Shown one piece after another: positions 55,496-64,000 of a stretch of DNA of 64,000 bases. Origin of the DNA: Heyndrickxia vini (GTDB lineage Bacteria > Bacillota > Bacilli > Bacillales > Bacillaceae_C). The notes under the pieces are model-generated. The model saw nothing but the letters and a program-made list of their open reading frames with translations, was not told the origin of the DNA and made no database searches. A program made the position numbers and the translations under genes. The stretch spans positions 4,245,806-4,309,805 of the forward strand of contig NZ_CP065425.1 in the NCBI RefSeq assembly GCF_016772275.1. Direction: 5' to 3'. Positions within the stretch are counted from its first letter, which is position 1; every line of letters begins with the position of its first letter.

Positions 55496-56344
55496 TTATT
55501 TTTTCGGAATCTTAATCGTAATTTGATAGTATTCATCAAACTCTTCTTCTTCTGAGTTTAGTTTGATTCCATTATCCTCGACCATTGTCAAAGATTGCCT
55601 AATAGTATTAACAGCGATTCTCATATCTTTACTAAATGCCTGACGACGTGGTTTTTGTTTCCGTTCCTTTTTATTTAATAATCGCTCAACATATTCTTCT
55701 GTCTGCTTTACATTTAAATTTCTTTCAATAATGTTCGCTAAGAGAGTAATCTGCTTTTCCGGATCTTTTAATGGAATTAAGGCACGAGCATGGCGTTCAG
55801 AAATCAACTTTTGCAATAATGCATCTTGAACTTCTTGAGGAAGTTTTAATAATCGCAGTTTATTGGCAACCGTAGATTGCCCTTTTCCTAAACGTTGTGC
55901 TAACGCCTCTTGAGTTAAGTTATGTAATTCCAAAAGTTTCCCGTAAGCAATCGCCTCTTCAATTGGTGAAAGTTCTTCTCGTTGTAAATTCTCTATTAAA
56001 GCGACTGAAGCTGTCTCTGTATCATTTAAATTTTTTATTATTGCTGGAACAGTTTCCCATTCAAGCAATTGCATAGCCCTATATCTTCGCTCACCAGCAA
56101 TGATTTCAAATTGACCGGAACTATATTCACGAACAACAATTGGCTGAATGATACCATGGGTATGTATGGTGCGCGCTAATTCTTCAATTTTATCCTCATC
56201 AAATACTGTTCTTGGTTGAAAACGATTGGGTACTATGCAAGAAATAGGAATCTTCCTAACTTCTTCATTTTCATTTACTATTTCTCTTTCCGACTCTTCC
56301 ACCTTTTCGCCCACACCAAAAAAACGAGAGAAAGGATGCTTCAT
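55496..56344 (-). CDS. noc: Nucleoid occlusion protein Noc
   Basis: 282 residues. ParB-like CTPase domain ([13 protein letters not shown]), helix-turn-helix ([21 protein letters not shown]), and the N-terminal amphipathic stretch [15 protein letters not shown] used for membrane binding. Prevents Z-ring assembly over the chromosome. Its position between rsmG and parA is that of Bacillus noc. Confidence 0.96.
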   Translation of the reverse strand: MKHPFSRFFGVGEKVEESEREIVNENEEVRKIPISCIVPNRFQPRTVFDEDKIEELARTIHTHGIIQPIVVREYSSGQFEIIAGERRYRAMQLLEWETVPAIIKNLNDTETASVALIENLQREELSPIEEAIAYGKLLELHNLTQEALAQRLGKGQSTVANKLRLLKLPQEVQDALLQKLISERHARALIPLKDPEKQITLLANIIERNLNVKQTEEYVERLLNKKERKQKPRRQAFSKDMRIAVNTIRQSLTMVEDNGIKLNSEEEEFDEYYQITIKIPKK

Positions 56345-56544
56345 CGACTGACACCACCTTTAAGAGACTCCCTATCTACCTACTCTTTATTATAAGACAA
56401 GTTCCTGCATTTTCGTTGGTTAATTTTCGAGTTTTTCTTACACGTTTAAACAAAAAATATTAAGTAAATCAAATTTTACGTAGAAAATCCGCAAATAAAC
56501 AAGAAGATTCAATTATTGTGACAATTAACTTTTTCATTATTTCT

Positions 56545-57261
56545 TCATTCTAATGGCATTTTATTTGGTGTTCCCGGTTTTCGAGGATATTTTTTAGGTG
56601 TTTGTTTGTTTTTCTTAATAACAATAATATTTCGTTCGCTTTCTTCATATGGCAATGTAAAAGAGTATGTGTTCTCCACATCTGCGCCAAGTAAGCGGAT
56701 TGCCTTATTCGCGCTTGTTAACTCTTCCTTTGCATTTGCTGCCTTCATAGCGATAAACATCCCTCCTTGTTTTACAAGAGGAATACATAATTCACTAAGT
56801 ACCGACATTCTAGCCACAGCCCTAGCTGTTACAATATCATACTTTTCCCTGTGTTCCGTCCTTTTTCCAAAAGTTTCAGCACGGTCATGATAAAAGAAAG
56901 TTCCTTCTAATTCCAACTCTTTTGCAAGATGCTCTAAAAAAGTAATTCGCTTTTGAAGCGAGTCAACAATTGATACTTGTAACTCCGGGAAACAAATTTT
57001 CAAAGGAATACTTGGAAATCCAGCCCCAGCTCCTACATCACAAATATGATAAGGCTTGTTTAAATCAACATAAAAGGAAGCGGTAATAGAATCAAAAAAA
57101 TGTTTTAAATACACATCACTTTTTTCAGTAATTGCAGTTAAATTCATTTTTTCATTCCATTCTACTAGCAACTCAAAATACCGATTAAATTGTTGTAATT
57201 GCTTAGAGGAAAGAGAGATGCCCTTTTCCTCTAAGAGAGTTGTAAATTGCTCAATATTCAT
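56545..57261 (-). CDS. rsmG: 16S rRNA (guanine527-N7)-methyltransferase RsmG
   Basis: 238 residues. Motif [16 protein letters not shown], the downstream [14 protein letters not shown] region. Methylates G527 with S-adenosylmethionine; loss gives low-level streptomycin resistance. Between noc and mnmG. Confidence 0.97.
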   Translation of the reverse strand: MNIEQFTTLLEEKGISLSSKQLQQFNRYFELLVEWNEKMNLTAITEKSDVYLKHFFDSITASFYVDLNKPYHICDVGAGAGFPSIPLKICFPELQVSIVDSLQKRITFLEHLAKELELEGTFFYHDRAETFGKRTEHREKYDIVTARAVARMSVLSELCIPLVKQGGMFIAMKAANAKEELTSANKAIRLLGADVENTYSFTLPYEESERNIIVIKKNKQTPKKYPRKPGTPNKMPLE

Positions 57262-57283
57262 AAATTCATTCCATCCTTACTGG

Positions 57284-59176
57284 TTATTCTTTCGCAACTT
57301 TTGCAATCCGCCCTTGTTCAATATAAACAAGTAAAATGGAAATATCAGCTGGATTTACACCAGATATTCTTGATGCCTGCGCAATTGACAATGGTCGAAC
57401 TTTACTTAATTTTTGTCTAGCTTCCGTCGCAACTCCATTGATTGCATCATAATCAATATCTTCAGGAATCTTTTTATCTTCTAGTTTTTTAAGACGCTCT
57501 ACTTGTTGTAATGATTTCTCAATATAGCCCTCATACTTAATTTGTATTTCAACTTGTTCAGTTACTTCTTGTGACAACTCTTGTTCAGCAGGAATTAGTT
57601 CATGGATATGACTGTAAGACATTTCAGTCCGTTTTAATAAATCCGAAGCACGAATTCCATCTTTTAATTCACTTCCTCCTGCTTGTCGGATTAATTCCTG
57701 TGTTTTTTCATTTGGTTTAATAATAATAGAACTCAATCTTTGCTTTTCTGCTTCGATATTTTCCTTTTTAGCGGCAAATTTTCTGTATCTATCTTCCTTA
57801 ATTAGACCAATTTGATAACCTAAATCTGTTAAACGAAGATCAGCATTATCGTGTCTAAGCAATAGACGATATTCCGCTCGAGAAGTTAGTAGACGATAAG
57901 GTTCATTTGTTCCCTTCGTAACTAAATCATCTAATAATACGCCGATATAAGCATCTGATCTGCTTAAAATGACTTCTTCTTGTCCTAATGCATTTCTTGC
58001 CGCATTTATACCAGCCATAAGCCCTTGACCAGCAGCTTCTTCATATCCGGATGTACCATTTATTTGTCCCGCAGTATAGAGATTTTTCACTCGTTTTGTC
58101 TCTAATGTTGGCCACAATTGTGTAGGAACTATTGCATCATATTCAATGGCATAGCCCGCCCGCATCATTTGTGCCTTTTCTAGTCCTGGAACTGTTGCAA
58201 GCATTTTTTGTTGAACTTCTTCAGGTAAACTCGTTGAAAGTCCTTGTACATAAACTTCTTGTGTGTTTCTTCCTTCAGGCTCTAAGAAGATTTGATGACG
58301 TGGTTTATCTGCAAATCGAACAATTTTATCCTCAATAGAAGGACAATAGCGTGCTCCTGTACCTTTTACCATTCCAGAAAACATTGGCGAACGATGTAAA
58401 TTTTCATCAATAATTTGATGTGTCCGTTCATTTGTGTATGTTAACCAGCATGGGAGCTGATCCGTAATATATTTTGTTGTTTCGTAGCTAAACGCTCTTG
58501 GCTTTTCATCACCAGGTTGAATCTCTGTTTTACTATAATCAATTGTATGGCTGTTAATTCTTGGTGGTGTACCTGTCTTAAAGCGAACTAATTCGAAACC
58601 TAATTTCTCCAAATGCTCGGACAGCTTAATAGATGGCTGTTGATTATTAGGTCCGCTCGAGTATTTTAAATCACCTAAAATAATTTCCCCTCGCAAGAAG
58701 GTTCCTGTTGTAATTACTACTGTTTTCGCACGATAAACCGCACCAGTTTTTGTTATTACACCCGTACATACCTCATCTTCAACGATCAGTTCTTCAACCA
58801 TTCCTTGAAGCAGTGTTAGATTAGGTTCATTTTCAAGTGTCTTTTTCATTTCATTTTGATATTGGAATTTATCAGCTTGAGCTCTTAATGCTTGAACTGC
58901 TGGCCCTTTACCGGTATTTAGCATTCTCATTTGAATATATGTTTTATCGATATTTCTTCCCATTTCCCCGCCTAGTGCATCTATTTCCCGAACGACGACT
59001 CCTTTTGCGGGACCCCCTACTGATGGATTGCAGGGCATAAATGCAACCATATCCAAGTTAATAGTTACCATTAAAGTTTTAGCACCCATTCTTGCAGCGG
59101 CAAGACCAGCTTCACAGCCAGCATGTCCAGCCCCGACAACAACGACGTCATATTCCCCAGCATCATACTTTTGCAT
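57284..59176 (-). CDS. mnmG: tRNA uridine-5-carboxymethylaminomethyl modification enzyme MnmG
   Basis: 630 residues. FAD-binding [17 protein letters not shown], the [10 protein letters not shown] loop and C-terminal helical domain. Works with MnmE to modify U34 of certain tRNAs. 208 bases of repeat-rich spacer separate it from mnmE. Confidence 0.98.
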   Translation of the reverse strand: MQKYDAGEYDVVVVGAGHAGCEAGLAAARMGAKTLMVTINLDMVAFMPCNPSVGGPAKGVVVREIDALGGEMGRNIDKTYIQMRMLNTGKGPAVQALRAQADKFQYQNEMKKTLENEPNLTLLQGMVEELIVEDEVCTGVITKTGAVYRAKTVVITTGTFLRGEIILGDLKYSSGPNNQQPSIKLSEHLEKLGFELVRFKTGTPPRINSHTIDYSKTEIQPGDEKPRAFSYETTKYITDQLPCWLTYTNERTHQIIDENLHRSPMFSGMVKGTGARYCPSIEDKIVRFADKPRHQIFLEPEGRNTQEVYVQGLSTSLPEEVQQKMLATVPGLEKAQMMRAGYAIEYDAIVPTQLWPTLETKRVKNLYTAGQINGTSGYEEAAGQGLMAGINAARNALGQEEVILSRSDAYIGVLLDDLVTKGTNEPYRLLTSRAEYRLLLRHDNADLRLTDLGYQIGLIKEDRYRKFAAKKENIEAEKQRLSSIIIKPNEKTQELIRQAGGSELKDGIRASDLLKRTEMSYSHIHELIPAEQELSQEVTEQVEIQIKYEGYIEKSLQQVERLKKLEDKKIPEDIDYDAINGVATEARQKLSKVRPLSIAQASRISGVNPADISILLVYIEQGRIAKVAKE

Positions 59177-59199
59177 AGTAAATCCCTCCTTACTTTATT

Positions 59200-59390
59200 A
59201 TTTGATTAGCTCCGGCGCCTCCGCTTTTCTTATTTGTCTAGCTCCGGCGCCTATCGGCTAGCGTATTTCTACGTCTTCTCCCTACGATAAGTCAACATCG
59301 ACTCGTTACCTCAACGTGTTTCCTTTATCTCAGTCGAAAACTACGAAATCCGTACGCCGATGGGCAAGGCGCCTCCGCCTTTCTTATTTC
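59200..59390. repeat. Bacillaceae dispersed repeat region between mnmG and mnmE
   Basis: CTAGCTCCGGCGCCT occurs twice (about 59208-59223 and 59238-59253), and GGCAAGGCGCCTCCGCC ends the segment. GC content rises above the genes on either side. Elements with this TAGCTCCGGCGCC start are common in genomes of this family. No promoter or gene assigned. Confidence 0.7.
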
Positions 59391-60769
59391 CCTAAGCAAA
59401 ATTGCGAGAACAGTTGATTAATTAAACTTTCTTGAACGGTATCTCCGATAATCTCCCCTAGTAATTCCCACGTTCTTGTTAAGTCAATTTGAATAATATC
59501 TATTGGGGTACCTACTGCAATTCCAGTAATTACTTCCTCAATTGCATCTAATGCCTGCCCTATTAATGCGATATGACGGCTGTTTGAAATATAAGTCATA
59601 TCTGATGCTTCAATAGAACCTTGAAAATACATAGCAGAAATAGCTTCTTCTAGCTCATCTACACCTTTTTCTTCTAAAAGGGAGGTAGTAATAATTTTAT
59701 GTTTATCCGCTAATTGCTTTACTTTATCAAGATTAATTTTTGGCGGTAGGTCCGTTTTATTTATTATAACAATAACGTCCATCCCTTTTACGGCTTCGAA
59801 GAGTTTTATATCTTCATTCGTTAAATCATCCGCATAATTCAATACAAGAAGAATTAAATCAGCCTCTTTTAATACTTTTCTTGATCGTTCCACACCAATG
59901 CGTTCAACAATATCTTCTGTTTCACGAATTCCGGCCGTATCAACTAAACGGAGAGGAACGCCTCGTACATTGACATATTCTTCAATAACATCACGAGTTG
60001 TTCCAGGGATATCTGTTACAATCGCTTTATTTTCTTGCACTAGACTATTTAATAAAGAAGACTTTCCAACATTCGGCCTGCCAATAATGGCTGTTGATAA
60101 ACCTTCTCTTAGAATTTTCCCTTGGTGTGCCGTTTGTAAAAGTTTTCTCAATTCATCTCTTATATATTTTGCTTTTTCACTCAGCATCCGATGTGTCATT
60201 TCCTCCACATCATCATACTCAGGATAATCAATATTTACCTCGACATGAGCGACAACTTCTAAGATTTCTTGACGGAACTTTTTCACTAGTTTAGATAGTC
60301 TGCCCTCCATCTGACCTAGTGCTACGTTCATTGCTCGATCCGTTTTCGCACGAATTAAATCCATAACAGCTTCCGCTTGAGACAAATCAATTCGTCCATT
60401 TAGAAATGCTCTTTTTGTAAACTCGCCAGGTTCAGCTAATCTCGCCCCATGCCTCAACACTAATTGTAAAACACGATTCACCGAAACTAGCCCACCATGA
60501 CAGTTAATTTCAACAACATGCTCCCGTGTAAAAGTCTTTGGCGCCTTCATTACACTAACCATAACTTCTTCCACTAACTCTTCCGTACTCGGATCGATAA
60601 TTTTCCCATAATTTATCGTATGTGATTGAACATTCTCTAGTTTTTTCCCATTTACGCCAACGAAAATCTTGTCTGTTATTTCGATGGCCTGATCACCACT
60701 TAACCGAACGATAGCAATGGCTCCTTCACCCATCGGTGTTGATATGGCTGTAATTGTATCAAATTCCAT
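59384..60769 (-). CDS. mnmE: tRNA modification GTPase MnmE
   Basis: 461 residues. N-terminal THF-binding domain; G domain from about 220 with [27 protein letters not shown] and NKTD; the C-terminal FCLGK with the conserved Cys. Potassium-dependent GTPase partner of MnmG. Confidence 0.98.
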   Translation of the reverse strand: MEFDTITAISTPMGEGAIAIVRLSGDQAIEITDKIFVGVNGKKLENVQSHTINYGKIIDPSTEELVEEVMVSVMKAPKTFTREHVVEINCHGGLVSVNRVLQLVLRHGARLAEPGEFTKRAFLNGRIDLSQAEAVMDLIRAKTDRAMNVALGQMEGRLSKLVKKFRQEILEVVAHVEVNIDYPEYDDVEEMTHRMLSEKAKYIRDELRKLLQTAHQGKILREGLSTAIIGRPNVGKSSLLNSLVQENKAIVTDIPGTTRDVIEEYVNVRGVPLRLVDTAGIRETEDIVERIGVERSRKVLKEADLILLVLNYADDLTNEDIKLFEAVKGMDVIVIINKTDLPPKINLDKVKQLADKHKIITTSLLEEKGVDELEEAISAMYFQGSIEASDMTYISNSRHIALIGQALDAIEEVITGIAVGTPIDIIQIDLTRTWELLGEIIGDTVQESLINQLFSQFCLGK

Positions 60770-60897
60770 CCTTATTCACCTCAATTCCATATTTGCCTAT
60801 TCTATATATCAAGCTTTATTTACGAATTAATCCCAAAATATTAGAATAACAAATTCCAATCTAATTAAAAATAATAAAGTTTTATAGCCAACAAAAA

Positions 60898-60954
60898 TTA
60901 TCCACAGCATACTAATTCAATGATATATATTTTAACTTATCCACATGTGAATAA
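60898..60954. promoter_or_regulatory. Three DnaA boxes between mnmE and jag
   Basis: TTATCCACA at 60898-60906 and 60937-60945, and TGTGAATAA (inverted TTATTCACA) at 60946-60954 directly abutting the second, forming an 18-bp inverted pair. Confidence 0.7.
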
Positions 60955-60990
60955 CAATATTTGAAGAATCACTCTATTATAGGATAAAAA

Positions 60991-61016
60991 AAACCAAGCG
61001 ATTCTACGCTTGGTTT
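60991..61016 (-). terminator. Terminator of spoIIIJ-jag
   Basis: Ten-bp arms AAACCAAGCG/CGCTTGGTTT, six-base loop, T-run; adjoins the jag stop. Confidence 0.9.
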
Positions 61017-61637
61017 TTAGCTAATCGGTTTGATAACCAAATAACGATTTGGTTCTTCCCCTTCAGAATGTGTTTGGATTTTCTTGTTGCGAGCTAAAGC
61101 ACTATGAATAATTTTCCTTTCGAAAGAAGGCATTGCTTCTAAGGTTACAGCTTTATTCGTATAAATAGCCTTTTCAGCCAATCTTTCGGCTAATTGAATA
61201 AGAGACGTTTCCCTTCGCTTTCGATAATCTTCTGCATCCAAAGTAATCGTTAAAAATTGATTTTTATATCGATTAGCAATCAATTGGGTTAATAATTGTA
61301 AAGAATTAAGTGTTTGTCCTCTTTTTCCAATAAGCAAGGCCATTTTTTCACCGGATAATTTAAATTCAGCTGTGTTACCTTCAATCTTAACTTCAATTTT
61401 CGCATCGATTCCCATTTTTTTTATTGTTTCCAACAAATATATTTTAGCTTCTTCAATCGGATCAGGTTTTAATTGAACATGAACGACTGCTGGTCTTGAA
61501 CCAAATATTCCAAACAATCCTTTTTTTCCTTCATCAATTATTTGATATTCAATTCGTTCTTTCGTTACATTTAATTTTCCAAGGGCTACCTCAACTGCTT
61601 CTTCGACACTTTGTCCTGTAGCAGTAACTTCCTTCAC
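61017..61637 (-). CDS. jag: RNA-binding protein Jag (KhpB; Jag-KH-R3H)
   Basis: 206 residues. Jag N-terminal domain 1-50, KH domain with [14 protein letters not shown]3H domain ending near [17 protein letters not shown] start overlaps the spoIIIJ stop. Linked to cell elongation and sporulation. Confidence 0.95.
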   Translation of the reverse strand: MKEVTATGQSVEEAVEVALGKLNVTKERIEYQIIDEGKKGLFGIFGSRPAVVHVQLKPDPIEEAKIYLLETIKKMGIDAKIEVKIEGNTAEFKLSGEKMALLIGKRGQTLNSLQLLTQLIANRYKNQFLTITLDAEDYRKRRETSLIQLAERLAEKAIYTNKAVTLEAMPSFERKIIHSALARNKKIQTHSEGEEPNRYLVIKPIS

Positions 61638-62410
61638 TTTTTAGCTCCCCCCGATTTTCCCCCAGTTGAAGCACCATTTTGTATTACTGGAGTTTTAATA
61701 AAATACGTTTGAATAATCATGAAGATGTTACCGACTACCCAATAAAGTGGCAGTGCTGCTGGTAAACTAATCCCAATTACAATAATCATAATTGGCATAA
61801 CCCAAAGCATAATTGACATTTGCGGATTTTGATTTTCAGTTCCCGCCATCATTACTTTTTGTTGAAGGAAAGTTGTGACCCCTGCAATAAATGCCAATAT
61901 ATAATCCGGAGATCCTAAATCAAACCACAGAAACATGGAATCTCTAATTTCCGGTGTTCGATTAATTGCATGGTAAAATCCAATCAGTATAGGCATTTGA
62001 ATAATTAACGGAAGACATCCTGCCAATGGATTTACCCCATATTTTTGAAATAGCTGCATCTGTTCTTGCTGTAATTTCTGTTGTGTAACCGCATCTTTAG
62101 AGCTATATTTTTCCCTTAGCTTTTTAATTTCAGGTTGAATTAACTGCATTGCCTTTGAGCTTTTTGTCTGCTTAATCATTAACGGAAGAATGATTAGGCG
62201 AATGATAATTGTAACTAAAATAATCGACAATCCATAGCTATTTCCTAAAAATATCGCAACCTTTTTGATTATCCAGGATAGTGGAAAAACAATATATTCA
62301 TTCCATATTCCTTTACTTTCCGGGGTAATGTCTTTATTGAACTCCGTACATCCCGAAAGGACCGCTGCAAGTCCCACTATTGCAATAATTAAAAATATTC
62401 TTTTTTTCAA
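61634..62410 (-). CDS. spoIIIJ: Membrane insertase SpoIIIJ (YidC/Oxa1)
   Basis: 258 residues from TTG 62410 after GGGAGG. Lipoprotein signal with LSGC (Cys21), five membrane helices, the conserved Arg in the groove (about residue 72) and the [17 protein letters not shown] motif. Inserts membrane proteins; required for the SpoIIIA-SpoIIQ stage of sporulation. Confidence 0.96.
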   Translation of the reverse strand: MKKRIFLIIAIVGLAAVLSGCTEFNKDITPESKGIWNEYIVFPLSWIIKKVAIFLGNSYGLSIILVTIIIRLIILPLMIKQTKSSKAMQLIQPEIKKLREKYSSKDAVTQQKLQQEQMQLFQKYGVNPLAGCLPLIIQMPILIGFYHAINRTPEIRDSMFLWFDLGSPDYILAFIAGVTTFLQQKVMMAGTENQNPQMSIMLWVMPIMIIVIGISLPAALPLYWVVGNIFMIIQTYFIKTPVIQNGASTGGKSGGAKK

Positions 62411-62457
62411 ACCGCTGTTTCCTCCCTACTTTCTCAGTATCAATTTCTATGTAGATT

Positions 62458-62496
62458 AAGAGTATCCAAACTACTTTACAGTTATTGGACACTCTT
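62458..62496 (-). terminator. Hairpin between rnpA and spoIIIJ
   Basis: AAGAGTATCCAA/TTGGACACTCTT (one G-U), 15-base loop. It lacks a strong T-run, so termination is probably partial. Confidence 0.6.
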
Positions 62497-62518
62497 ATTT
62501 ACGTATTACAAAGAAGAA

Positions 62519-62860
62519 TTAACTAACTAAAACCTTTGCAACTTTTAATACATGTTGCAGGCTTTTATTTACTTCATGGAAATTCATTTCGGCCGCTGGT
62601 TTTCTAGCGATGATCACATAATCATTATCTCTTTTAATATTTCCTTCTAATTCGTGAAAACATTGTCGAAGATAACGTTTAATTTCATTTCTTTTGACAG
62701 CATTTCCAATTTTTTTGCTTACGGATAATCCTATACGGAAATTTTTTTGATTTTCCTTTTTTAGGACATATATAACAAATTGGCGATTCGCATATGATTT
62801 TCCTTGTTTAAAAACCTTTTGAAAATCAATATTTTTTTTAATTCGATATGATTTTTTCAT
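62519..62860 (-). CDS. rnpA: Ribonuclease P protein component
   Basis: 113 residues. The RNR motif region [17 protein letters not shown] and F16/F18-type N-terminus identify it. Binds the RNase P RNA for tRNA 5' maturation. Follows rpmH as in nearly all Firmicutes. Confidence 0.97.
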   Translation of the reverse strand: MKKSYRIKKNIDFQKVFKQGKSYANRQFVIYVLKKENQKNFRIGLSVSKKIGNAVKRNEIKRYLRQCFHELEGNIKRDNDYVIIARKPAAEMNFHEVNKSLQHVLKVAKVLVS

Positions 62861-62913
62861 TTACTATCACTCGCAATACGGAAGTTTACGAAAAGGGATA
62901 TAAGAAAAAAAAA

Positions 62914-62933
62914 CCACTGAGACGTTTCAGTGG
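62914..62933 (-). terminator. Terminator or attenuator after rpmH
   Basis: CCACTGA/TCAGTGG arms with a six-base loop and nine Ts on the minus strand, two bases after the rpmH stop; it would reduce rnpA expression relative to rpmH. Confidence 0.85.
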
Positions 62934-62934
62934 T

Positions 62935-63069
62935 CTACGCTGATAATACTTTTCTTCCTTTACGACGACGAGCTGCTAAGACTTTACGTCCGTTTTTTGA
63001 ACTCATACGTGCACGGAATCCATGAACTTTACTTCTTTTACGAGCGTTTGGTTGATATGTTCTTTTCAT
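62935..63069 (-). CDS. rpmH: 50S ribosomal protein bL34
   Basis: 44 residues, [19 protein letters not shown] then a basic tail; too short for usual ORF filters. GAGGGAGG before the ATG. The strong promoter at 63122-63151 drives it. Confidence 0.98.
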   Translation of the reverse strand: MKRTYQPNARKRSKVHGFRARMSSKNGRKVLAARRRKGRKVLSA

Positions 63070-63121
63070 TTATGACACCTCCCTCGAGGATCTTTTGTAA
63101 CAGTAGAAGACAGTCCTATTA

Positions 63122-63151
63122 ATTATAATGACCATCAATAATAATTGTCAA
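63122..63151 (-). promoter_or_regulatory. rpmH promoter
   Basis: Minus strand TTGACA (63151-63146), 18-bp spacer, TATAAT (63127-63122). Confidence 0.88.
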
Positions 63152-63246
63152 CTCTTTATCGCAGAATACCTTTTCCAATAATCACTATTTATTTTTTTTC
63201 GTGTCTACAGCTCTTAACAAGCAAATTTAAAAGAAAGAATATAGCC

Positions 63247-63561
63247 TGTGGATAATTTTCGACAGCATTTTCACTATCCACAACAATTATTGACAGGTTT
63301 TTCACAAATTAATAACCTGTGAATAATTTTATTCCCCAGGTTACAGATGGTGTGGATAATTTTCAAAACTCATTGCAACACCTATAATTATTTGATATGA
63401 TTATTGTGTTTTCACTCTGAATATATATTTGTGCATAACTTATTTATCCACAGATTGTGGATATCGTGTGGATAGTTTATTTACATGCTTTGTATAAACT
63501 TGTCCACATACAGTGGATGATGTCGAAATCTACTTTCTTTCCTTATTATAAGTTTTTCCAC
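63247..63561. other. oriC, DnaA-box cluster upstream of dnaA
   Basis: Boxes of the form TTATNCACA: 63247-63255, 63318-63326, 63351-63359, 63430-63438 and 63444-63452 match fully; 63274-63282, 63456-63464, 63467-63475, 63500-63508 and 63553-63561 differ by one base. The tightest group (63430-63475) places four boxes in 46 bp. This is the rpmH-side half of a bipartite Bacillus-type origin; the unwinding half after dnaA is outside the window. Confidence 0.9.
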
Positions 63562-63670
63562 AATCAATATTATGTATATTTATTAATTTTACATCGCTAA
63601 GACGAAACATTGTTACGTTGTTTCTCACATACACATCAAAAATACTGTAAACACAAAGGAGGATATAGTG

Positions 63671-64000
63671 TTGGAAAATATAGCTGATCTTTGGAATAAA
63701 GCACTAACTATTATTGAAAAAAAGATCAGTAAGCCTAGCTTTGAAACATGGTTAAAGTCAACCAAGGCGCATTTATTGCAAGGTGACACGTTTATCGTAT
63801 CAGTGCCTAATGATTTTGCTAGAGATTGGTTAGAGGGACGATATGTTACGTTAATTTCAGATGTCCTCTATGACATAACAGGTGAAAAGCTCACTGTAAA
63901 GTTTATCATTCCACAAAATCAAGAGGATGAAGAATTTCTAACAAAGGTGCCTCTTCAAAATAAACCTAAAATAGAGGATTCAACTGAATTATTTCAAAAC
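63671..64000 (+). CDS. dnaA: Chromosomal replication initiator DnaA (N-terminal part)
   Basis: 110 codons to the window edge. Domain I begins MENIADLWNKALTIIEKK, with SKPSFETWLKSTKAH following. TTG 63671 is chosen because it aligns with the B. subtilis start and lies eight bases after AAAGGAGG; GTG 63668 is possible. AAA+ and DNA-binding domains are beyond the edge. Confidence 0.96.
   Translation, partial: MENIADLWNKALTIIEKKISKPSFETWLKSTKAHLLQGDTFIVSVPNDFARDWLEGRYVTLISDVLYDITGEKLTVKFIIPQNQEDEEFLTKVPLQNKPKIEDSTELFQN

Overview
The window comes from a low-GC Firmicute of the family Bacillaceae. About half of it (30.9-64 kb) is the classic block left of the chromosomal origin, in Bacillus order: rlmH, htrC, yycJ, yycI, yycH, walK, walR, tRNAs, purA, dnaB, rplI, gdpP, yybS, rpsR, ssb, rpsF, ychF, parB, parA, noc, rsmG, mnmG, mnmE, jag, spoIIIJ, rnpA, rpmH, oriC, dnaA. 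Nearly all of these lie on the minus strand. The sporulation genes spoIIIJ and yyaC point to an endospore former; the species cannot be named from sequence alone.

The left part is accessory DNA. Bases 1-2,296 hold a partial adenine-deaminase-like gene, its probable LacI repressor with three identical operators, and a fragment of a DeoR regulator. From about 2,297 to 30,896 there is an SCC-like (staphylococcal cassette chromosome-like) composite element inserted in the last codons of rlmH, the same gene and same codons that SCCmec uses in staphylococci. The 14-bp core TTATGATACGGTTC (on the minus strand GAACCGTATCATAA, encoding the end of RlmH) occurs three times in direct orientation: 2302-2315, 4971-4984 and 30882-30895. 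The first two copies are identical over 20 bp. They delimit a small cassette (about 2.7 kb: a hypothetical protein, a C45 acyltransferase/hydrolase and a MerR regulator) and a large one (about 25.9 kb).

The large cassette carries, left to right: a winged-helix/PD-(D/E)xK nuclease beside an ABC-3C three-component system; a GIY-YIG/DUF2075 helicase with a MazG-like pyrophosphohydrolase; a recombination region with four serine recombinase genes or domains, several microproteins and three related terminator hairpins; a Gabija-like pair (OLD/TOPRIM nuclease plus UvrD helicase); a heptanucleotide array of 15 units grown from a terminator; small cassettes with broken genes; a T5orf172 protein with an unknown partner; a ParB-like gene; and a fifth, CcrB-like recombinase at the rlmH junction. 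That last gene appears to lack about 45 residues of its recombinase domain and reads through the attachment site into rlmH. The cargo is mainly anti-phage defence and mobility; no antibiotic resistance gene was recognised.

In the chromosomal half, walR-walK-yycH-yycI-yycJ-htrC form the WalRK operon, rplI-gdpP and rpsF-ssb-rpsR are translation-linked operons, and parA/parB with three parS sites, noc, DnaA boxes and dnaA form the replication and segregation block.
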